From an uncultured Gammaproteobacteria bacterium (lineage in GTDB: Bacteria; Pseudomonadota; Gammaproteobacteria; HK1): 64,000 nucleotides of DNA. A program made the position numbers and the translations under genes. The first letter of the stretch is position 1; each line of letters begins with the position of its first letter. The notes beneath the pieces are model-generated. The model searched no databases and was not told the DNA's origin. It saw only the letters and a program-made list of their open reading frames with translations. The stretch spans positions 5,419,694 through 5,483,693 of the forward strand of contig OY282378.1 of assembly GCA_958295835.1 (NCBI GenBank), in the 5' to 3' direction. Of this stretch, positions 9,653-18,718 are shown one piece after another.

Positions 9653-9919
9653 ATGCCGAAATCGAGACCGCCCCCGTTTCCACGGAGCCTGCCCCGGCAG
9701 GCAATCAGCCGGAGGACAGGCTCCGCCGGCCTTCCGGCGCCGGATGGTCGAGTTGGTTCGCACTGGACGGACTCCGGAGGAACTGGCTCGTGAACAGCGG
9801 TGTTGTTGTCTGCCGAAGGTAGACAGTTCGAACCGTCCGCCCAGGTGATCTGCAACTGGGTCGCGCAGGCCAACCGTGACGAAGGCCGGCTCACCGTTGC
9901 GAGCGGCCTTTCTGCTTAG
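9653..9919 (+). pseudogene. IS3-family OrfA transposase remnant
   Basis: Translation across frames recovers the helix-turn-helix OrfA of an IS3-group element: MPKSRPPPFPRSLPR at the start, RMVELVRTGRTPEELARE in a second frame, then QFEPSAQVICNWVAQANRDE to a TAG at 9917-9919. A Shine-Dalgarno AAGGAGG precedes the ATG. At least two frameshifts and a short insertion break it, and no OrfB follows directly. Confidence 0.75.
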
Positions 9920-9920
9920 C

Positions 9921-10388
9921 GCCGCTGGCGCCGGTATGCGTCGGCGCTTCGCCTCCGACCTGCTCAACCTGACGCTGGCCGGTCCGGACGTGGACCGCAA
10001 CCGTAAGAAGCACCATGACGCCGCGCAGTGGATGCCGTCGATGAACCGTTGCTGGTTCGCGGCCCGTGTCGTCGAAGTGCGGCGCAAGTACGCCCTGACC
10101 GTCGATGCTCGGGAAGCGCGCGCCTTGGAGCGCGTGCTCTCGGCCTGCGCTTCCACCGAGATGGTCGTCCGAAGCTGCGACGCCGGCCCGTCAGCCGCAG
10201 TTCCCGAGGCTCCGCGGAGCGTGCCGTCTTCCGGCACGACCGATGCGCTGCGCCTGTGGGACGACAACGGGAACGGGCGGATTACCTGCCGCGAGGCGCG
10301 GCGCCACGGCATCGCCCCGGTGCCACGCAGCCATCCCGCCTACCCGCTCATGCACGATGGCGACGGCGACGGGGTGGCCTGCGAGTAA
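9921..10388 (+). pseudogene. Truncated DUF1524-type HNH protein with excalibur calcium-binding tail
   Basis: The translated segment begins without a plausible start, at RRRFASDLLNLTLAGPDVD. It continues with NRKKHHDAAQWMP and NRCWFAARVVEVRRKY, which match the C-terminal half of DUF1524 HNH proteins. The end carries an excalibur motif, DGDGDGVACE. The signal peptide and the HNH core that normally come first are missing, and the IS3 OrfA remnant ends exactly where homology begins. The gene was therefore probably truncated by the insertion. Full-length relatives are exported nucleases. Confidence 0.65.
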
Positions 10389-10420
10389 CCGCGGTTTCCT
10401 ACTTGTTCATCGAGACTGTA

Positions 10421-11593
10421 ATGGAACTGTTGAAAGAACTAGCTGCTTGGCTCGGTGCCATCTTCATAGTAGTGCTCGCGGCTTGGCTGAAGAGATTCTT
10501 TAATCAATTTTGGCCGCCGCCGCAATGGGTGTGGTTGGTCATCACGAATAGTTTTGAGACCAAACCGCCGCGTCTCGAAGATGGATTTCGTTTCGTGTTG
10601 TGCTGGCTGGAGGATGACACCAGTGGGCGCGACACGAAAATCGTCGAGCGGGCATTCGCGGGCATTGAGGGCGTCGAGCTGGTTCGCTCCGCCCGCATTG
10701 TGAGGGCGTCCGGCGCCGCGGATGAATGGCGGCCGACAATGCGCGAAGGCGCCCGCAAGGTCCTGGATGAATGGAACGCCGACTTGGCGGTCATCGGCTT
10801 GGTCAAGGAATCCAGAAAGGCCCTGAGCCTGTGGCTCGTGCCGCGGGAAGGCGACGGCACGCTTGGTCGTGCGGACCGGCCTTACGAATTGGAGAACGTG
10901 ACGCTTCAAGAGGAGTTCCACGAAGACCTCCGAGCACAGCTTGCTGCCGAGGCGCTGAGGGCCGTGGCGCCGCTCGCAGACGCCGAAGTGCGCGGTCAAG
11001 TGCTGGAGAAAGGGCTGACCGACGCCACCGGGAAGCTCGCGATTCTGCTTGAAGGTGACACAATCACCAAGCCTGAACGCCGCGCTGCCTTGTCCCTGGC
11101 ATATGGTGATGCCCTTCAGACCCTGGGTGAGCGAGAGCGCGGGCCGGAGCGCCTGAAGGAGGCCGTGGCCGCCTACACCGAGGCGCTCAAGGAGTACACC
11201 CGCGAGCGCGTGCCGCTTCAGTGGGCCATGACGCAGAACAGCCTCGGCAGCGCCCTTCGGATCCTGGGTGAGCGAGAGAGCGGGCCGGAGCGCCTGAAGG
11301 AGGCCGTAGCCGCCTTCAATGAGGCGCTCAAGGAGTACACCCGCGAGCGCGTGCCGCTTCAGTGGGCCATGACGCAGAACAGCCTCGGCAACGCCCTTCG
11401 GGTCCTGGGTTCGCGAGAGCGCGGGACGGAGCGCCTGGAGCAGGCCGTAGCCGCCTACAACGAAGCGCTTCGGGTGTTCACTCCCGAGGAGGCGCCGCGA
11501 TACCGGGAGATAACGCTGAACAACCGTGCTCGTGCCGTTGAACGCCTGCGCGAGCGGGGAGCCGAATCCGGGCCGGATGAGACTCCGGATTGA
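10421..11593 (+). CDS. Membrane-anchored tetratricopeptide-repeat protein
   Basis: The 390-residue protein has an N-terminal membrane segment (about residues 8-24, LAAWLGAIFIVVLAAWLKRF), a globular region of unknown fold (about 35-215), then three TPR-like units. Each unit has the pattern LGERExGxERLKEAVAAYxE followed by ALKEYTRERVPLQWAMTQNS. The units are almost identical at DNA level, with a period of 141 nt. I placed the start at ATG 10421 because the membrane helix begins there; the frame continues upstream without homology. TPR arrays bind proteins; the partner is unknown. It sits between IS3 remnants. Confidence 0.75.
   Translation: MELLKELAAWLGAIFIVVLAAWLKRFFNQFWPPPQWVWLVITNSFETKPPRLEDGFRFVLCWLEDDTSGRDTKIVERAFAGIEGVELVRSARIVRASGAADEWRPTMREGARKVLDEWNADLAVIGLVKESRKALSLWLVPREGDGTLGRADRPYELENVTLQEEFHEDLRAQLAAEALRAVAPLADAEVRGQVLEKGLTDATGKLAILLEGDTITKPERRAALSLAYGDALQTLGERERGPERLKEAVAAYTEALKEYTRERVPLQWAMTQNSLGSALRILGERESGPERLKEAVAAFNEALKEYTRERVPLQWAMTQNSLGNALRVLGSRERGTERLEQAVAAYNEALRVFTPEEAPRYREITLNNRARAVERLRERGAESGPDETPD
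11122..11524 (+). repeat. Tandem 141-bp (47-aa) TPR-coding repeats
   Basis: Units start at 11122, 11263 and 11404. The first two differ at only a few bases and the third diverges after its first half. Such high identity suggests recent expansion and room for copy-number change by slippage or recombination. Confidence 0.8.
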
Positions 11594-11991
11594 GGCAGTC
11601 CGGTAGCACTCGGACCCCGTACGGTCCGGGGCGGCAAGACGGCCGTCAGCGGTCGTCAAGCTCAAGCCCCGATGCAGGCGGCCGGCTTCGCGGACACCGG
11701 GACGCGGCGGTCGAATGATCCTCATGCCGACGGCGCAGGGGCGATGCCACAGAGGATCGCATGGAACGGAGCGGGGGATGCACGGCATCGGGGCTCTGAA
11801 GAGCGCGCGAACGAAGAGCAGAAGCGGACAAAGGAAAGGTGCGATGGAGGGAAGTGTCAAGGCTCTCGAACACGTTCAGCGCGTGCGCGAGGCCGAACAG
11901 GTCGCGTCCCTTGTCCCGCTGGAGCGATACGCACAGCTTGGTAGCAGGCATCACCTCCCGGGAAAGTGTCCGTGCAGCCTCATGTCCGGCG
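11594..11991. other. Intergenic, no gene recognised
   Basis: This 398-bp stretch lies between the convergent TPR gene and the hipA pseudogene. Short open frames occur on both strands but none resembles a known protein. I see no hairpin with a T-run. Confidence 0.4.
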
Positions 11992-13426
11992 TCATCCGAT
12001 GTCCCATCCCTGGCTCCGCTTCGGGAGCGGTGGTCGTTTCGGTGCCGGCGCCCGCTGCCGCCCTGCCTGACGCCGTTGCGCCCGCGTTCCCAGCTCCGTG
12101 AGCGCTCTTGCACACCGTTCGGTTGCATACCTTCCGATTTCCTCCATCCTTCTGTCCCGTGCTTTCGGGTTCGCCACGATGTCTTCCCGTTTTGCCTCTT
12201 CCGCTGCTTCCCGTAGGGCGTCCGGCAATCTCTCCGCCACTTCCCGCACGCTGTCCAGCACCAGCCCCGTGTCCACACTGCCGGCATGAGCCAGCCTCGC
12301 CCACTGCTCTCCCTTCACGTTGTCGAACTCGACTTCTCCGCCGACCGGAATCTCCATCCTTTTCACATTCGTCCACGCCACCCCTTCCACACTGGAGCAG
12401 TCGTATAGCGGCGCCAGCACGACTTTCCGCCCTTCCGCGCCCCGCACGTGCCGGATACCCACGTTTCGCCGGTGCGTGTCCCCGTTTCCGAGAAGTACGA
12501 CGGCGGCGATCGCCTTGCACAGCTTGCGTTGTTCCCGCTCTGCGTCCTGACCGTACCGGCCCAGCAGTCTCAAGAGACTGGGCCACTCGGTTTCCGGCCG
12601 GTCGTCGACTTTCTTTTCTTCCGGGTACAGCCCGATGGCCTGCGACCACTCTTCCTGGTGGATCGTGAAGATCTCTCCTCCGTCCCCTTGATCGACTCGA
12701 TCGCTACGCCGGCTGACCACCGTGCCTATGCCGTGGTACAGCCGGGCTCTCGTCCAGCATGCTTCTACCCCCGCGGTCGCCAGCGCCCGTTGGCAACAGC
12801 TTTCGATGCATGCTTCTGCCGGCAGCCATTCCCGCTCCGACTCGTTCTTCAGGATATGCGTCGACAGGGCGCCGTACGTGGGCGCCAGCCAGCGTCGTGC
12901 AGACCAGTCCCATCGCAGGCAAACCTTGCCCCGCCCTCCGCTCAGCCCGTGGTCGCGTAGCGCTGTCTTCGTCTCCGGGACGTTTCTTCCTCCTTCAGCC
13001 ATCCTCCCTGCCGTTGCGACCAGCATGCCCACCAGCTCTTCGCTCAACGGCTCGTACCTCCGGGACGGGATCTCTTCGCCGACGCGCCGCCCTTTTTGCG
13101 TCGTAGGCTGCGACTTCCACCTTCCCGCTGTATTCCCGTTCGCAGTTCCCCCACAGCTCGTGTCCGACGTTCAGGCGACCCGCTTGCAGTCCGTGTTGAC
13201 GCATGCGCTTCCGTGCACGGCTCTTGAATCTTTCCCGGTGACCATTCTCCGGCACCAGATGTTCCAGCCACGCTTCGATGCGTCGCCTTGAACTCTCCGG
13301 GGTCATTCCGCATGACAATCGACTACATGCCTCATGCAGAACGATGCCGTCGCCCTCCGGCCAGCTCGGTCGTTGCGGCCTGAGCGTCAATGCGGTTTCC
13401 CCGTCGATTCCGACGACGACTTCCAT
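11992..13426 (-). pseudogene. HipA-like Ser/Thr kinase, frameshifted
   Basis: Two minus-strand frames together encode a HipA-like toxin kinase. The first (13426 to about 13050) has the HipA N-terminal domain: IDGETALTLRPQRPSWPEG, RRIEAWLEHLVPEN and WGNCEREYSGKVEV. Near 13090, within an A-rich run after AAYDAKRA, homology moves to the second frame, which reads PSRRYEPLSEELVGMLV and runs to 11992. The kinase parts look intact: STHILK near the ATP site, GNGDTHRRNVGI with the catalytic Asp and Asn, and APLYDCSS in the metal-binding position. One indel could be a real mutation or a sequencing error. No HTH antitoxin is recognisable upstream. Confidence 0.7.
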
Positions 13427-13640
13427 CTCTGCCGTTCCTCGTCTTTACTCCGGATCGAGCGGGAACATGCACCCTGTCCGCTTCTCGATTCCAGCCTTTG
13501 GTGCTTCGAACCGTTTCGCCGCGGAGTCCGCTTCCTTCCCGCGCCTTTGCCGCTCCGCCCGGCCTTTCCCCGGCCGCCTGCGTTGCTCCATGCTCGAACG
13601 TAGTCGTTGTACGCCGGTATCAGCGTCTGCTTCAACTCCC

Positions 13641-13772
13641 GTGGCCGCGGCCCGCGTGGGACTGGGCCGCTACTTCCGGTTCTACGATGCCGAGCGCCGC
13701 CATCAGGGCCTGGATCGCAGGACACCCGACGCGGTGTATGCGGACAGCGGCTCATGGCCCAAGGCAGCGTGA
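13641..13772 (+). pseudogene. IS3-family OrfB transposase, C-terminal scrap
   Basis: The 43 codons read VGLGRYFRFYDAERRHQGLD followed by RRTPDAVYADS, the standard end of IS3-group integrase-fold transposases. Everything before it is missing. With the OrfA remnant at 9653-9919 on the same strand it frames the 9.9-13.6 kb block. Confidence 0.75.
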
Positions 13773-13863
13773 AGCAGGCGAACCCACGGGGGCGGAGGAC
13801 ACTTATCGCCCCGTCCAATAATCGGGGTCCACTTCTTTCCCGGCGCTACCGGCCGGAGCGTTC

Positions 13864-15606
13864 ATGGCGTTCATCGAACGGATCATCGGATTCAGGGCCG
13901 TCTTGCGTAAGGGCAGGGTGTCGCCGGGAGTGGCGCAGGGGACGCTGCTCGCCGGGCTCGTCGCCGCGGCCTATGCCCCCGTGTGGGTCGGAGGGGCGTT
14001 CATCTGGGACAGTGAGTTTTTCGTCCGCGACCATCCAGCCCTGACCGCGGGCTGGCCGGGGCTCCGGGCGCTGTGGACGACCTTCGGTCCCGACCCGTCC
14101 GGTTTCGTCGTCATGGTGCATTACTGGCCGGTCCTCTACACGACGTTCTGGTTCGACGCTGCGCTCTGGGGCGGTTGGGTCCCCGGATACCATGCGACGA
14201 ACGTCGCGTTGCATGCCCTCAATGCCTGCCTCGCATGGCGGTTGCTCACGCACTTCCGCGTCCCCGGGGCGTGGTGGGCGGCCGTCATCTTTGCGTTGCA
14301 TCCGGGGCAGGTCGAGCCGGTCGCCTGGATCATCGGCCGGAAGGACGTCCTCGCGGGCACGTTCGTCCTGCTTGCCGTCGCCGTCTGGCTCCGACTGCTC
14401 GTTGCGCCCTCCGGCTCTGTGCTGCCGCGCCTCGGCTTCCTGCTCCTTCTTTACGTCCTTGGAGCGTGGAGCAAGTCCTCCGCGCTCGTCCTGCCGGTGC
14501 TGCTCCTGGTCCTGCGCTGGTGGACGGCGGGCCGTCTGCCGCTACGCGACCTGCACTGGTGGGCGCCGCTCGCATTCGTGGGGACATTGCTGCTTCTTCT
14601 CGAACTCTCCGTCTTCGGCGTCCGGGGGGTGCTGCCCGAGTACTCCTTCCTCGAGCGGGCGCTCATCGCCGCCCGCGCGTTCTGGACGCAATGGGAGATC
14701 GTGCTCCGGCCGCATCCCCTGCCCATCCTCTATCCCCGCTGGCCGGTATCTCCCACGGATCCGATCGCCTGGGCGGGCCTCGCCCTGATCGCCGCCGTGT
14801 GCGCGCTGCTCTGGCGCTTCCGCCACCGTCTCGGGCGCAGCCCACTCGCGGCCTGGCTCTGGTTTCTCGTCTGCCTCCTGCCCACCCTGGGACTTGCCCT
14901 GCACGAGTACATGCTCTTCTCCTTCGTGGCCGACCGTTACCGCTATCTGGCGATCCTCGCCCCGGCCGCCCTGAGCGCCGCCGTCGTCTTCCGTCTCGGC
15001 GCCCGCCTGAGGCTGACGTCCGCCTCCCCTGTGCTCATCCCCGTCCGCCTCGGCGTGCTCCTGCCCCTGATTGTGCTCTGCTTTCTGCAATCCGCTCTCT
15101 ATACCCGGCCCCTGGACTACTGGACCCACGTGCGCACGCTCCGCCCCGACGACGTCATGGGATATGACAACGTCGCATCCTCCCTGCTGGTCGAGGGACG
15201 GCACCGGGAGGCGCTCGACGCGGCCGATCTGGCGGTCACCCGGTTCCCTGCGCACGTTCGGTCCCACGCCGTGCAAGTACGCGCCCGTTATGCGGCCGGG
15301 GATTGGGCTGGGACCCTGGCGGCGGCCGATCGCTTCTTTTCCCTCACCGCCCGGTGCCGCGCCGGTCCGTGGAAGGGATATCTCGCCCACATGGAGGCCG
15401 GTTGCCACTCCAGTGACCGGATACGCACCGGGACCATGGTCCACCGCGCGCTCGCCCTGTGGCGCCTCGGCCATGCGGAGGCCGCCGCCGAGGCTGTTCG
15501 CGCCGCGCGCGCCAGCGTCCATCCGCTTCTCTACCGTGATCTCCTGAAGACCTTTCCCGCGCTCCCCCCCGAGATCACCGAAGGCGTTGCTCCAGACGAT
15601 CCGTGA
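13864..15606 (+). CDS. TMTC-like polytopic membrane protein, probable GT-C glycosyltransferase
   Basis: This 580-residue protein has around ten hydrophobic segments between residues 20 and 420 and a soluble C-terminal tail with TPR-like helices (about 440-570). The sequence HPGQVEPVAWIIGRKDVLAG near residues 155-174 matches the conserved loop of the TMTC/GT-C family, whose eukaryotic members are O-mannosyltransferases with TPR tails. An acidic pair in the first outer loop (FIWDSEFFVRDHP) is the usual place for the catalytic Asp. I infer a lipid-linked-sugar glycosyltransferase in the inner membrane; the acceptor is unknown. It follows IS3 debris and has no obvious partners. Confidence 0.7.
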   Translation: MAFIERIIGFRAVLRKGRVSPGVAQGTLLAGLVAAAYAPVWVGGAFIWDSEFFVRDHPALTAGWPGLRALWTTFGPDPSGFVVMVHYWPVLYTTFWFDAALWGGWVPGYHATNVALHALNACLAWRLLTHFRVPGAWWAAVIFALHPGQVEPVAWIIGRKDVLAGTFVLLAVAVWLRLLVAPSGSVLPRLGFLLLLYVLGAWSKSSALVLPVLLLVLRWWTAGRLPLRDLHWWAPLAFVGTLLLLLELSVFGVRGVLPEYSFLERALIAARAFWTQWEIVLRPHPLPILYPRWPVSPTDPIAWAGLALIAAVCALLWRFRHRLGRSPLAAWLWFLVCLLPTLGLALHEYMLFSFVADRYRYLAILAPAALSAAVVFRLGARLRLTSASPVLIPVRLGVLLPLIVLCFLQSALYTRPLDYWTHVRTLRPDDVMGYDNVASSLLVEGRHREALDAADLAVTRFPAHVRSHAVQVRARYAAGDWAGTLAAADRFFSLTARCRAGPWKGYLAHMEAGCHSSDRIRTGTMVHRALALWRLGHAEAAAEAVRAARASVHPLLYRDLLKTFPALPPEITEGVAPDDP

Positions 15607-16086
15607 CTGTTTTCGGGCTGTTCTCCTTCCGGGTCCGGGGCCTTCACCGGTCCGTGCGCCGTTCGTCGTCGTCGCGTATTCCCCGCATGGTTCCACGGCG
15701 GCATACCGCGCACTCATCGGCGAGCGCGAAAGTGGCGGAAATCGACGTGCACGACGGTCGAGCCGAGCGGCCCGGTGTACATGGTGGCAGGCCCGTTCAC
15801 GGCGGTTCTCCTCTGCGGGCGCGTGTCTCCCGGTGTCCGCCAACGCCTGCCTGATCAACCTGCTCAAGCGTTCCCGGCGATTCTCGTCTCCGGGCACGTG
15901 TCTCAGTATACTGCGCGTCGCCGGGCGGCCCTCGGCGCTTCGATCGTTTCCATTGTCTCTCTCGCATACGCACCGACGCTCCGAACCCCGTGACCCACCG
16001 AATGCCTCCCGCTCTCCTCCAGGCGATCGGCGTCACCGCCCGGCGGTCCGGCGGGTCATCCGCCGGCGGATGGCTCTGATGCCCTC
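15607..16086. other. Intergenic with an imperfect 75-bp-spaced repeat
   Basis: No gene is recognised in this 480-bp gap. Two similar segments, 15804-15829 and 15878-15904, share most bases, including a GTGTCTC end. I cannot assign them to a known element. Confidence 0.4.
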
Positions 16087-17394
16087 ATGACCATCGACGC
16101 CCTCAACTCGGTCTGCTACGCGACGCTCGGGCTCGACGAGCCGTGGCGCATCGAGAGCTACGAGCGGGTGGGCGGCTATGAGGCGTGGCGGAGGATCCTG
16201 GCCGAGAAGATCCCCCCCGAGGCGGTGGTGGAGGAGGTCAGGAAGTCGGGGTTGCGCGGGCGCGGCGGGGCCGGGTTCCCCGCGGGGCTGAAGTGGAGCT
16301 TCATGCCCAAGGGGTTCGCGGGCCAGACGTACGCGGTGTGCAACTCCGACGAGAGCGAGCCCGGAACGTGCAAGGACCGCGACATCCTGCGCTTCAACCC
16401 CCACGCCCTCGTCGAGGGGATGGCGATCGGGGGGTACGCCATGGGCGCCACCGTCGGATACAACTACATCCGCGGCGAGTTCATGGACGAGCCCTTCCGG
16501 CGCTTCGAGCAGGCGCTGGAATCCGCCCGCGGGAAGGGGCTGCTCGGTCGGGACATCCTGGGCACCGGGGTGGATTTCGACCTCTACGCCACGCTTGGGG
16601 CGGGCGCCTACATCTGCGGCGAGGAGACCGCACTGATCGAATCCCTGGAGGGCAAGAAGGGGCTGCCGCGGTTCAAGCCGCCGTTCCCCGCGCAATACGG
16701 GGTCTACGGCCAGCCGACGACGATCAACAACACCGAGACTTTCGCCTCGGTGCCGTCGATCATCCGCAATGGCGGCGACTGGTTCATGGCTCTGGGCCGG
16801 CCGAACAACGGCGGGGTGAAGTGCTTCTCGGTGTCCGGGCACGTCAACCGTCCCGGGAACTTCGAGGTGCCGCTGGGCACCCCGTTCCGCGACCTCCTGG
16901 CGCTGGCGGGCGGCGTGCGCGGCGGGCGCCGACTCAAGGCGGTGATCCCCGGCGGCTCGTCGGTGCCGCCGCTCCCCGGCGACGTCATGATGGATGTGGA
17001 CATGGACTACGACTCCATCCGGAAGGCGGGCTCGCTGCTCGGCTCCGGGGCGGTGGTGGTGATGGACGAGACCACGTCCATGGTGAGCATGCTGCGCCGC
17101 ATCGCGCGCTTCTACTACGCCGAGTCCTGCGGGCAGTGCACGCCGTGTCGCGAAGGGACGGGTTGGCTGTACCGGGTGCTGTGCCGCATCGAGCGCGGGG
17201 AGGCGCGGCAGGAGGAGCTGGACATGCTCGTCGACGTCGCCGACAACATCGAGGGCCGCACCATTTGTGCCTTGGGCGACGCCGCGGCCTGGCCGGTGCA
17301 GGGCTTCCTGCGTCATTTCCGCGACGAGTTCCAGTACCACGTCGATCACGGGGCCTTCCCGCCGGGGGTGGCGGAGGTGAGGGAGGCGGCGTGA
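16087..17394 (+). CDS. nuoF: NADH-quinone oxidoreductase subunit F
   Basis: This 435-residue flavoprotein is the NADH-oxidising subunit of complex I. It carries FMN, the NADH site and the N3 [4Fe-4S] cluster. Seen are GLRGRGGAGFPAGLKW (nucleotide/FMN binding), CNSDESEPGTCKDRD, GAYICGEETALIESLEGKKG, and the cluster ligands ESCGQCTPCREG plus the distant Cys in TICALGDAAAWP. Length is normal. It is an orphan: no nuoE or nuoG lies beside it. The last ~57 codons are duplicated at 22.1 kb. Its TGA lies within the GTGA that starts the next gene. It could serve complex I encoded elsewhere, or be the diaphorase part of a hydrogenase or formate dehydrogenase. Confidence 0.9.
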   Translation: MTIDALNSVCYATLGLDEPWRIESYERVGGYEAWRRILAEKIPPEAVVEEVRKSGLRGRGGAGFPAGLKWSFMPKGFAGQTYAVCNSDESEPGTCKDRDILRFNPHALVEGMAIGGYAMGATVGYNYIRGEFMDEPFRRFEQALESARGKGLLGRDILGTGVDFDLYATLGAGAYICGEETALIESLEGKKGLPRFKPPFPAQYGVYGQPTTINNTETFASVPSIIRNGGDWFMALGRPNNGGVKCFSVSGHVNRPGNFEVPLGTPFRDLLALAGGVRGGRRLKAVIPGGSSVPPLPGDVMMDVDMDYDSIRKAGSLLGSGAVVVMDETTSMVSMLRRIARFYYAESCGQCTPCREGTGWLYRVLCRIERGEARQEELDMLVDVADNIEGRTICALGDAAAWPVQGFLRHFRDEFQYHVDHGAFPPGVAEVREAA

Positions 17395-17422
17395 TCTCGA
17401 AAGGCACCCGCGATTACCGGCC
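17213..17422 (+). repeat. Direct repeat copy 1: nuoF 3' end
   Basis: The last ~180 bp of nuoF and about 28 bp beyond recur at 22113-22314 with roughly 90% identity by eye. The offset is exactly 4900 bp until a short deletion near the stop codon. The two copies bracket the nuclease/toxin islet. Confidence 0.9.
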
Positions 17423-18368
17423 GACGGACTTCGCGCTGTCTCTGCGCAAGCATATGGAGACATGGTGCGACGGCATGGGCAGGCGTCCGCCGATGTGGAG
17501 CCGATGGACCGATGGCGTTTATCCGGCATATCGCAAGCTCGCCGAACAGGTAACGGTGACTGATTCGGTGAAGCTTCACGATTACGCCGCCCACCTGCTC
17601 AGCTCCCAGACTTTTGCGTTCAACCTGTTCCTGCCATTCCGCGAAGGAAACCGGGCACGGCTATCCGAACGTATGAGCGATTTGGTCGGTGCGAAGCTTT
17701 CTATCGACAAGGTGCAATTCGAGTGGGTACCGCCGGGGGCGCTACTTGGCGAACTTGACGGAGAACGGCCCGTGGGCGATGAGCCGACGACGGCCGTGGA
17801 CATCGTGTTGTGGAGTCGCTTGACGGATGATCAACGCGCCGTGGTTCTCATTGAAGTCAAGCTCAGTGAGTCGGGCTTCACGAAATGCCGCGGTCCCGAT
17901 CATCCCAAGAACGACCGGAAAAAAGTTTGCAGGTCATCGGATCACTTCTTCACCGATCCGAGCGCATGCTTTATCCGAAGGCTCCCAAGGAAGCAACGCA
18001 ACCGGCGTTACTGGGAGATATTCACAGCGAGCCACGGCAGTGTCCACGCCGCCTTCCCCGGCGTCGACATGAACGGACCGTGCCCTTTTGCCGGTCACGC
18101 TTATCAGCCGATGAGGAATCTGGCCATCGCCCGGGGATTGGAACAGGACGAGTACTCGACGGTGACCCAGGCTTGGCTCGCCCTCTGTGCACACGACGAC
18201 AATCCCGATGCTGCCGCTCACTGGCAAGCGTGGCGAGAACTGCTCCCCGATCCTGGCATGGCGCCCTCGCTCCCGGCGTCGGAAGTGGACTATATCGGCG
18301 AAGCGGATGGGCATGCTGATTGGGCGGAATGGATGCGGAATCGTTACCGACTGGAGAAATTGCCGTGA
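17391..18368 (+). CDS. Putative PD-(D/E)XK restriction-type nuclease (PGN_0703-like)
   Basis: The 325-residue frame starts with GTG at 17391 inside the nuoF stop; an in-frame ATG at 17454 is the alternative. Features that point to a PGN_0703-type putative restriction endonuclease are LLSSQTFAFNLFLPFR near 65-80 and the acidic core DIVLWS followed by VVLIEVKLSESGF near 145-160 (D...E-x-K). A Cys/His-containing stretch CPFAGHAYQPMRN follows. The family role is predicted, not proven. The stop overlaps the GTG of the GIY-YIG gene. Its start codon falls within the nuoF-derived direct repeat, so the gene was fused onto nuoF's end or arrived with it. Confidence 0.6.
   Translation: MISKGTRDYRPTDFALSLRKHMETWCDGMGRRPPMWSRWTDGVYPAYRKLAEQVTVTDSVKLHDYAAHLLSSQTFAFNLFLPFREGNRARLSERMSDLVGAKLSIDKVQFEWVPPGALLGELDGERPVGDEPTTAVDIVLWSRLTDDQRAVVLIEVKLSESGFTKCRGPDHPKNDRKKVCRSSDHFFTDPSACFIRRLPRKQRNRRYWEIFTASHGSVHAAFPGVDMNGPCPFAGHAYQPMRNLAIARGLEQDEYSTVTQAWLALCAHDDNPDAAAHWQAWRELLPDPGMAPSLPASEVDYIGEADGHADWAEWMRNRYRLEKLP
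18328..18364 (+). repeat. 37-bp direct repeat, copy 1 (carries a Shine-Dalgarno)
   Basis: This segment matches 19704-19740 at 36 of 37 bases. It includes CTGGAGAAATTGCC, whose GGAG lies 8 nt before the next start codon in both copies. Here it is also the last 12 codons of the nuclease gene. Confidence 0.9.
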
Positions 18369-18712
18369 AGTTGAATCCGAAAAAGAATGGGTATATTGGC
18401 ATTACCCGTGATCTGGCCAAGCGGTGGAAAGCGCACTGCAAAGATCCATATATGGGGCAGAAGATTAAAGAGTACGGATTAGGCTTCGGAGACATGCGTA
18501 TTCTTAAAGAAGGGCTTTCCAAACTCGAAGCATACCGTCTTGAAAAGGAATATCGCCCGAAACCGGATATCGGATGGAATCGAAAATCAGGCGGTGGCGG
18601 GATAGAAGAGGGCCAATCTTACTATCTGTATCACATTGCACCCAGGAGAGGCATAAAACACTTCGTGATATGGCCTGTGGTCATAGTACTTGCCATCATC
18701 CTCCTGGTATGA
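18365..18712 (+). CDS. Small GIY-YIG-like protein with C-terminal membrane helix
   Basis: This 115-residue protein starts at GTG 18365, overlapping the upstream stop as GTGA. It reads NGYIGITRDLAKRWKAH, a divergent GIY-YIG motif (YIG at 10-12, Arg at 20), then KLEAYRLEKEY and IGWNRKSGGGG, where a Glu and an Asn-containing turn are expected. The first half of the family motif (G-I/V-Y) has no clear counterpart. A hydrophobic tail, FVIWPVVIVLAIILLV, would anchor it in the membrane, which is unusual for a GIY-YIG nuclease. Base composition is AT-richer than flanking genes. It is translationally coupled to the upstream nuclease. Confidence 0.6.
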   Translation: MKLNPKKNGYIGITRDLAKRWKAHCKDPYMGQKIKEYGLGFGDMRILKEGLSKLEAYRLEKEYRPKPDIGWNRKSGGGGIEEGQSYYLYHIAPRRGIKHFVIWPVVIVLAIILLV

Positions 18713-18718
18713 TTAGTC

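Noticed and set aside
12108..12668. Plus-strand frames of 186-189 codons over the hipA pseudogene
   Set aside because: They are Pro/Arg/Ser-rich antisense frames, whereas the minus strand holds HipA kinase motifs.
16185..17390. Plus-strand frame leading into the 17391 nuclease (a 727-codon open stretch)
   Set aside because: The part before 17391 is a +2 shadow of nuoF, Arg/Gly-rich and without homology. Only the part from GTG 17391 looks like a protein.
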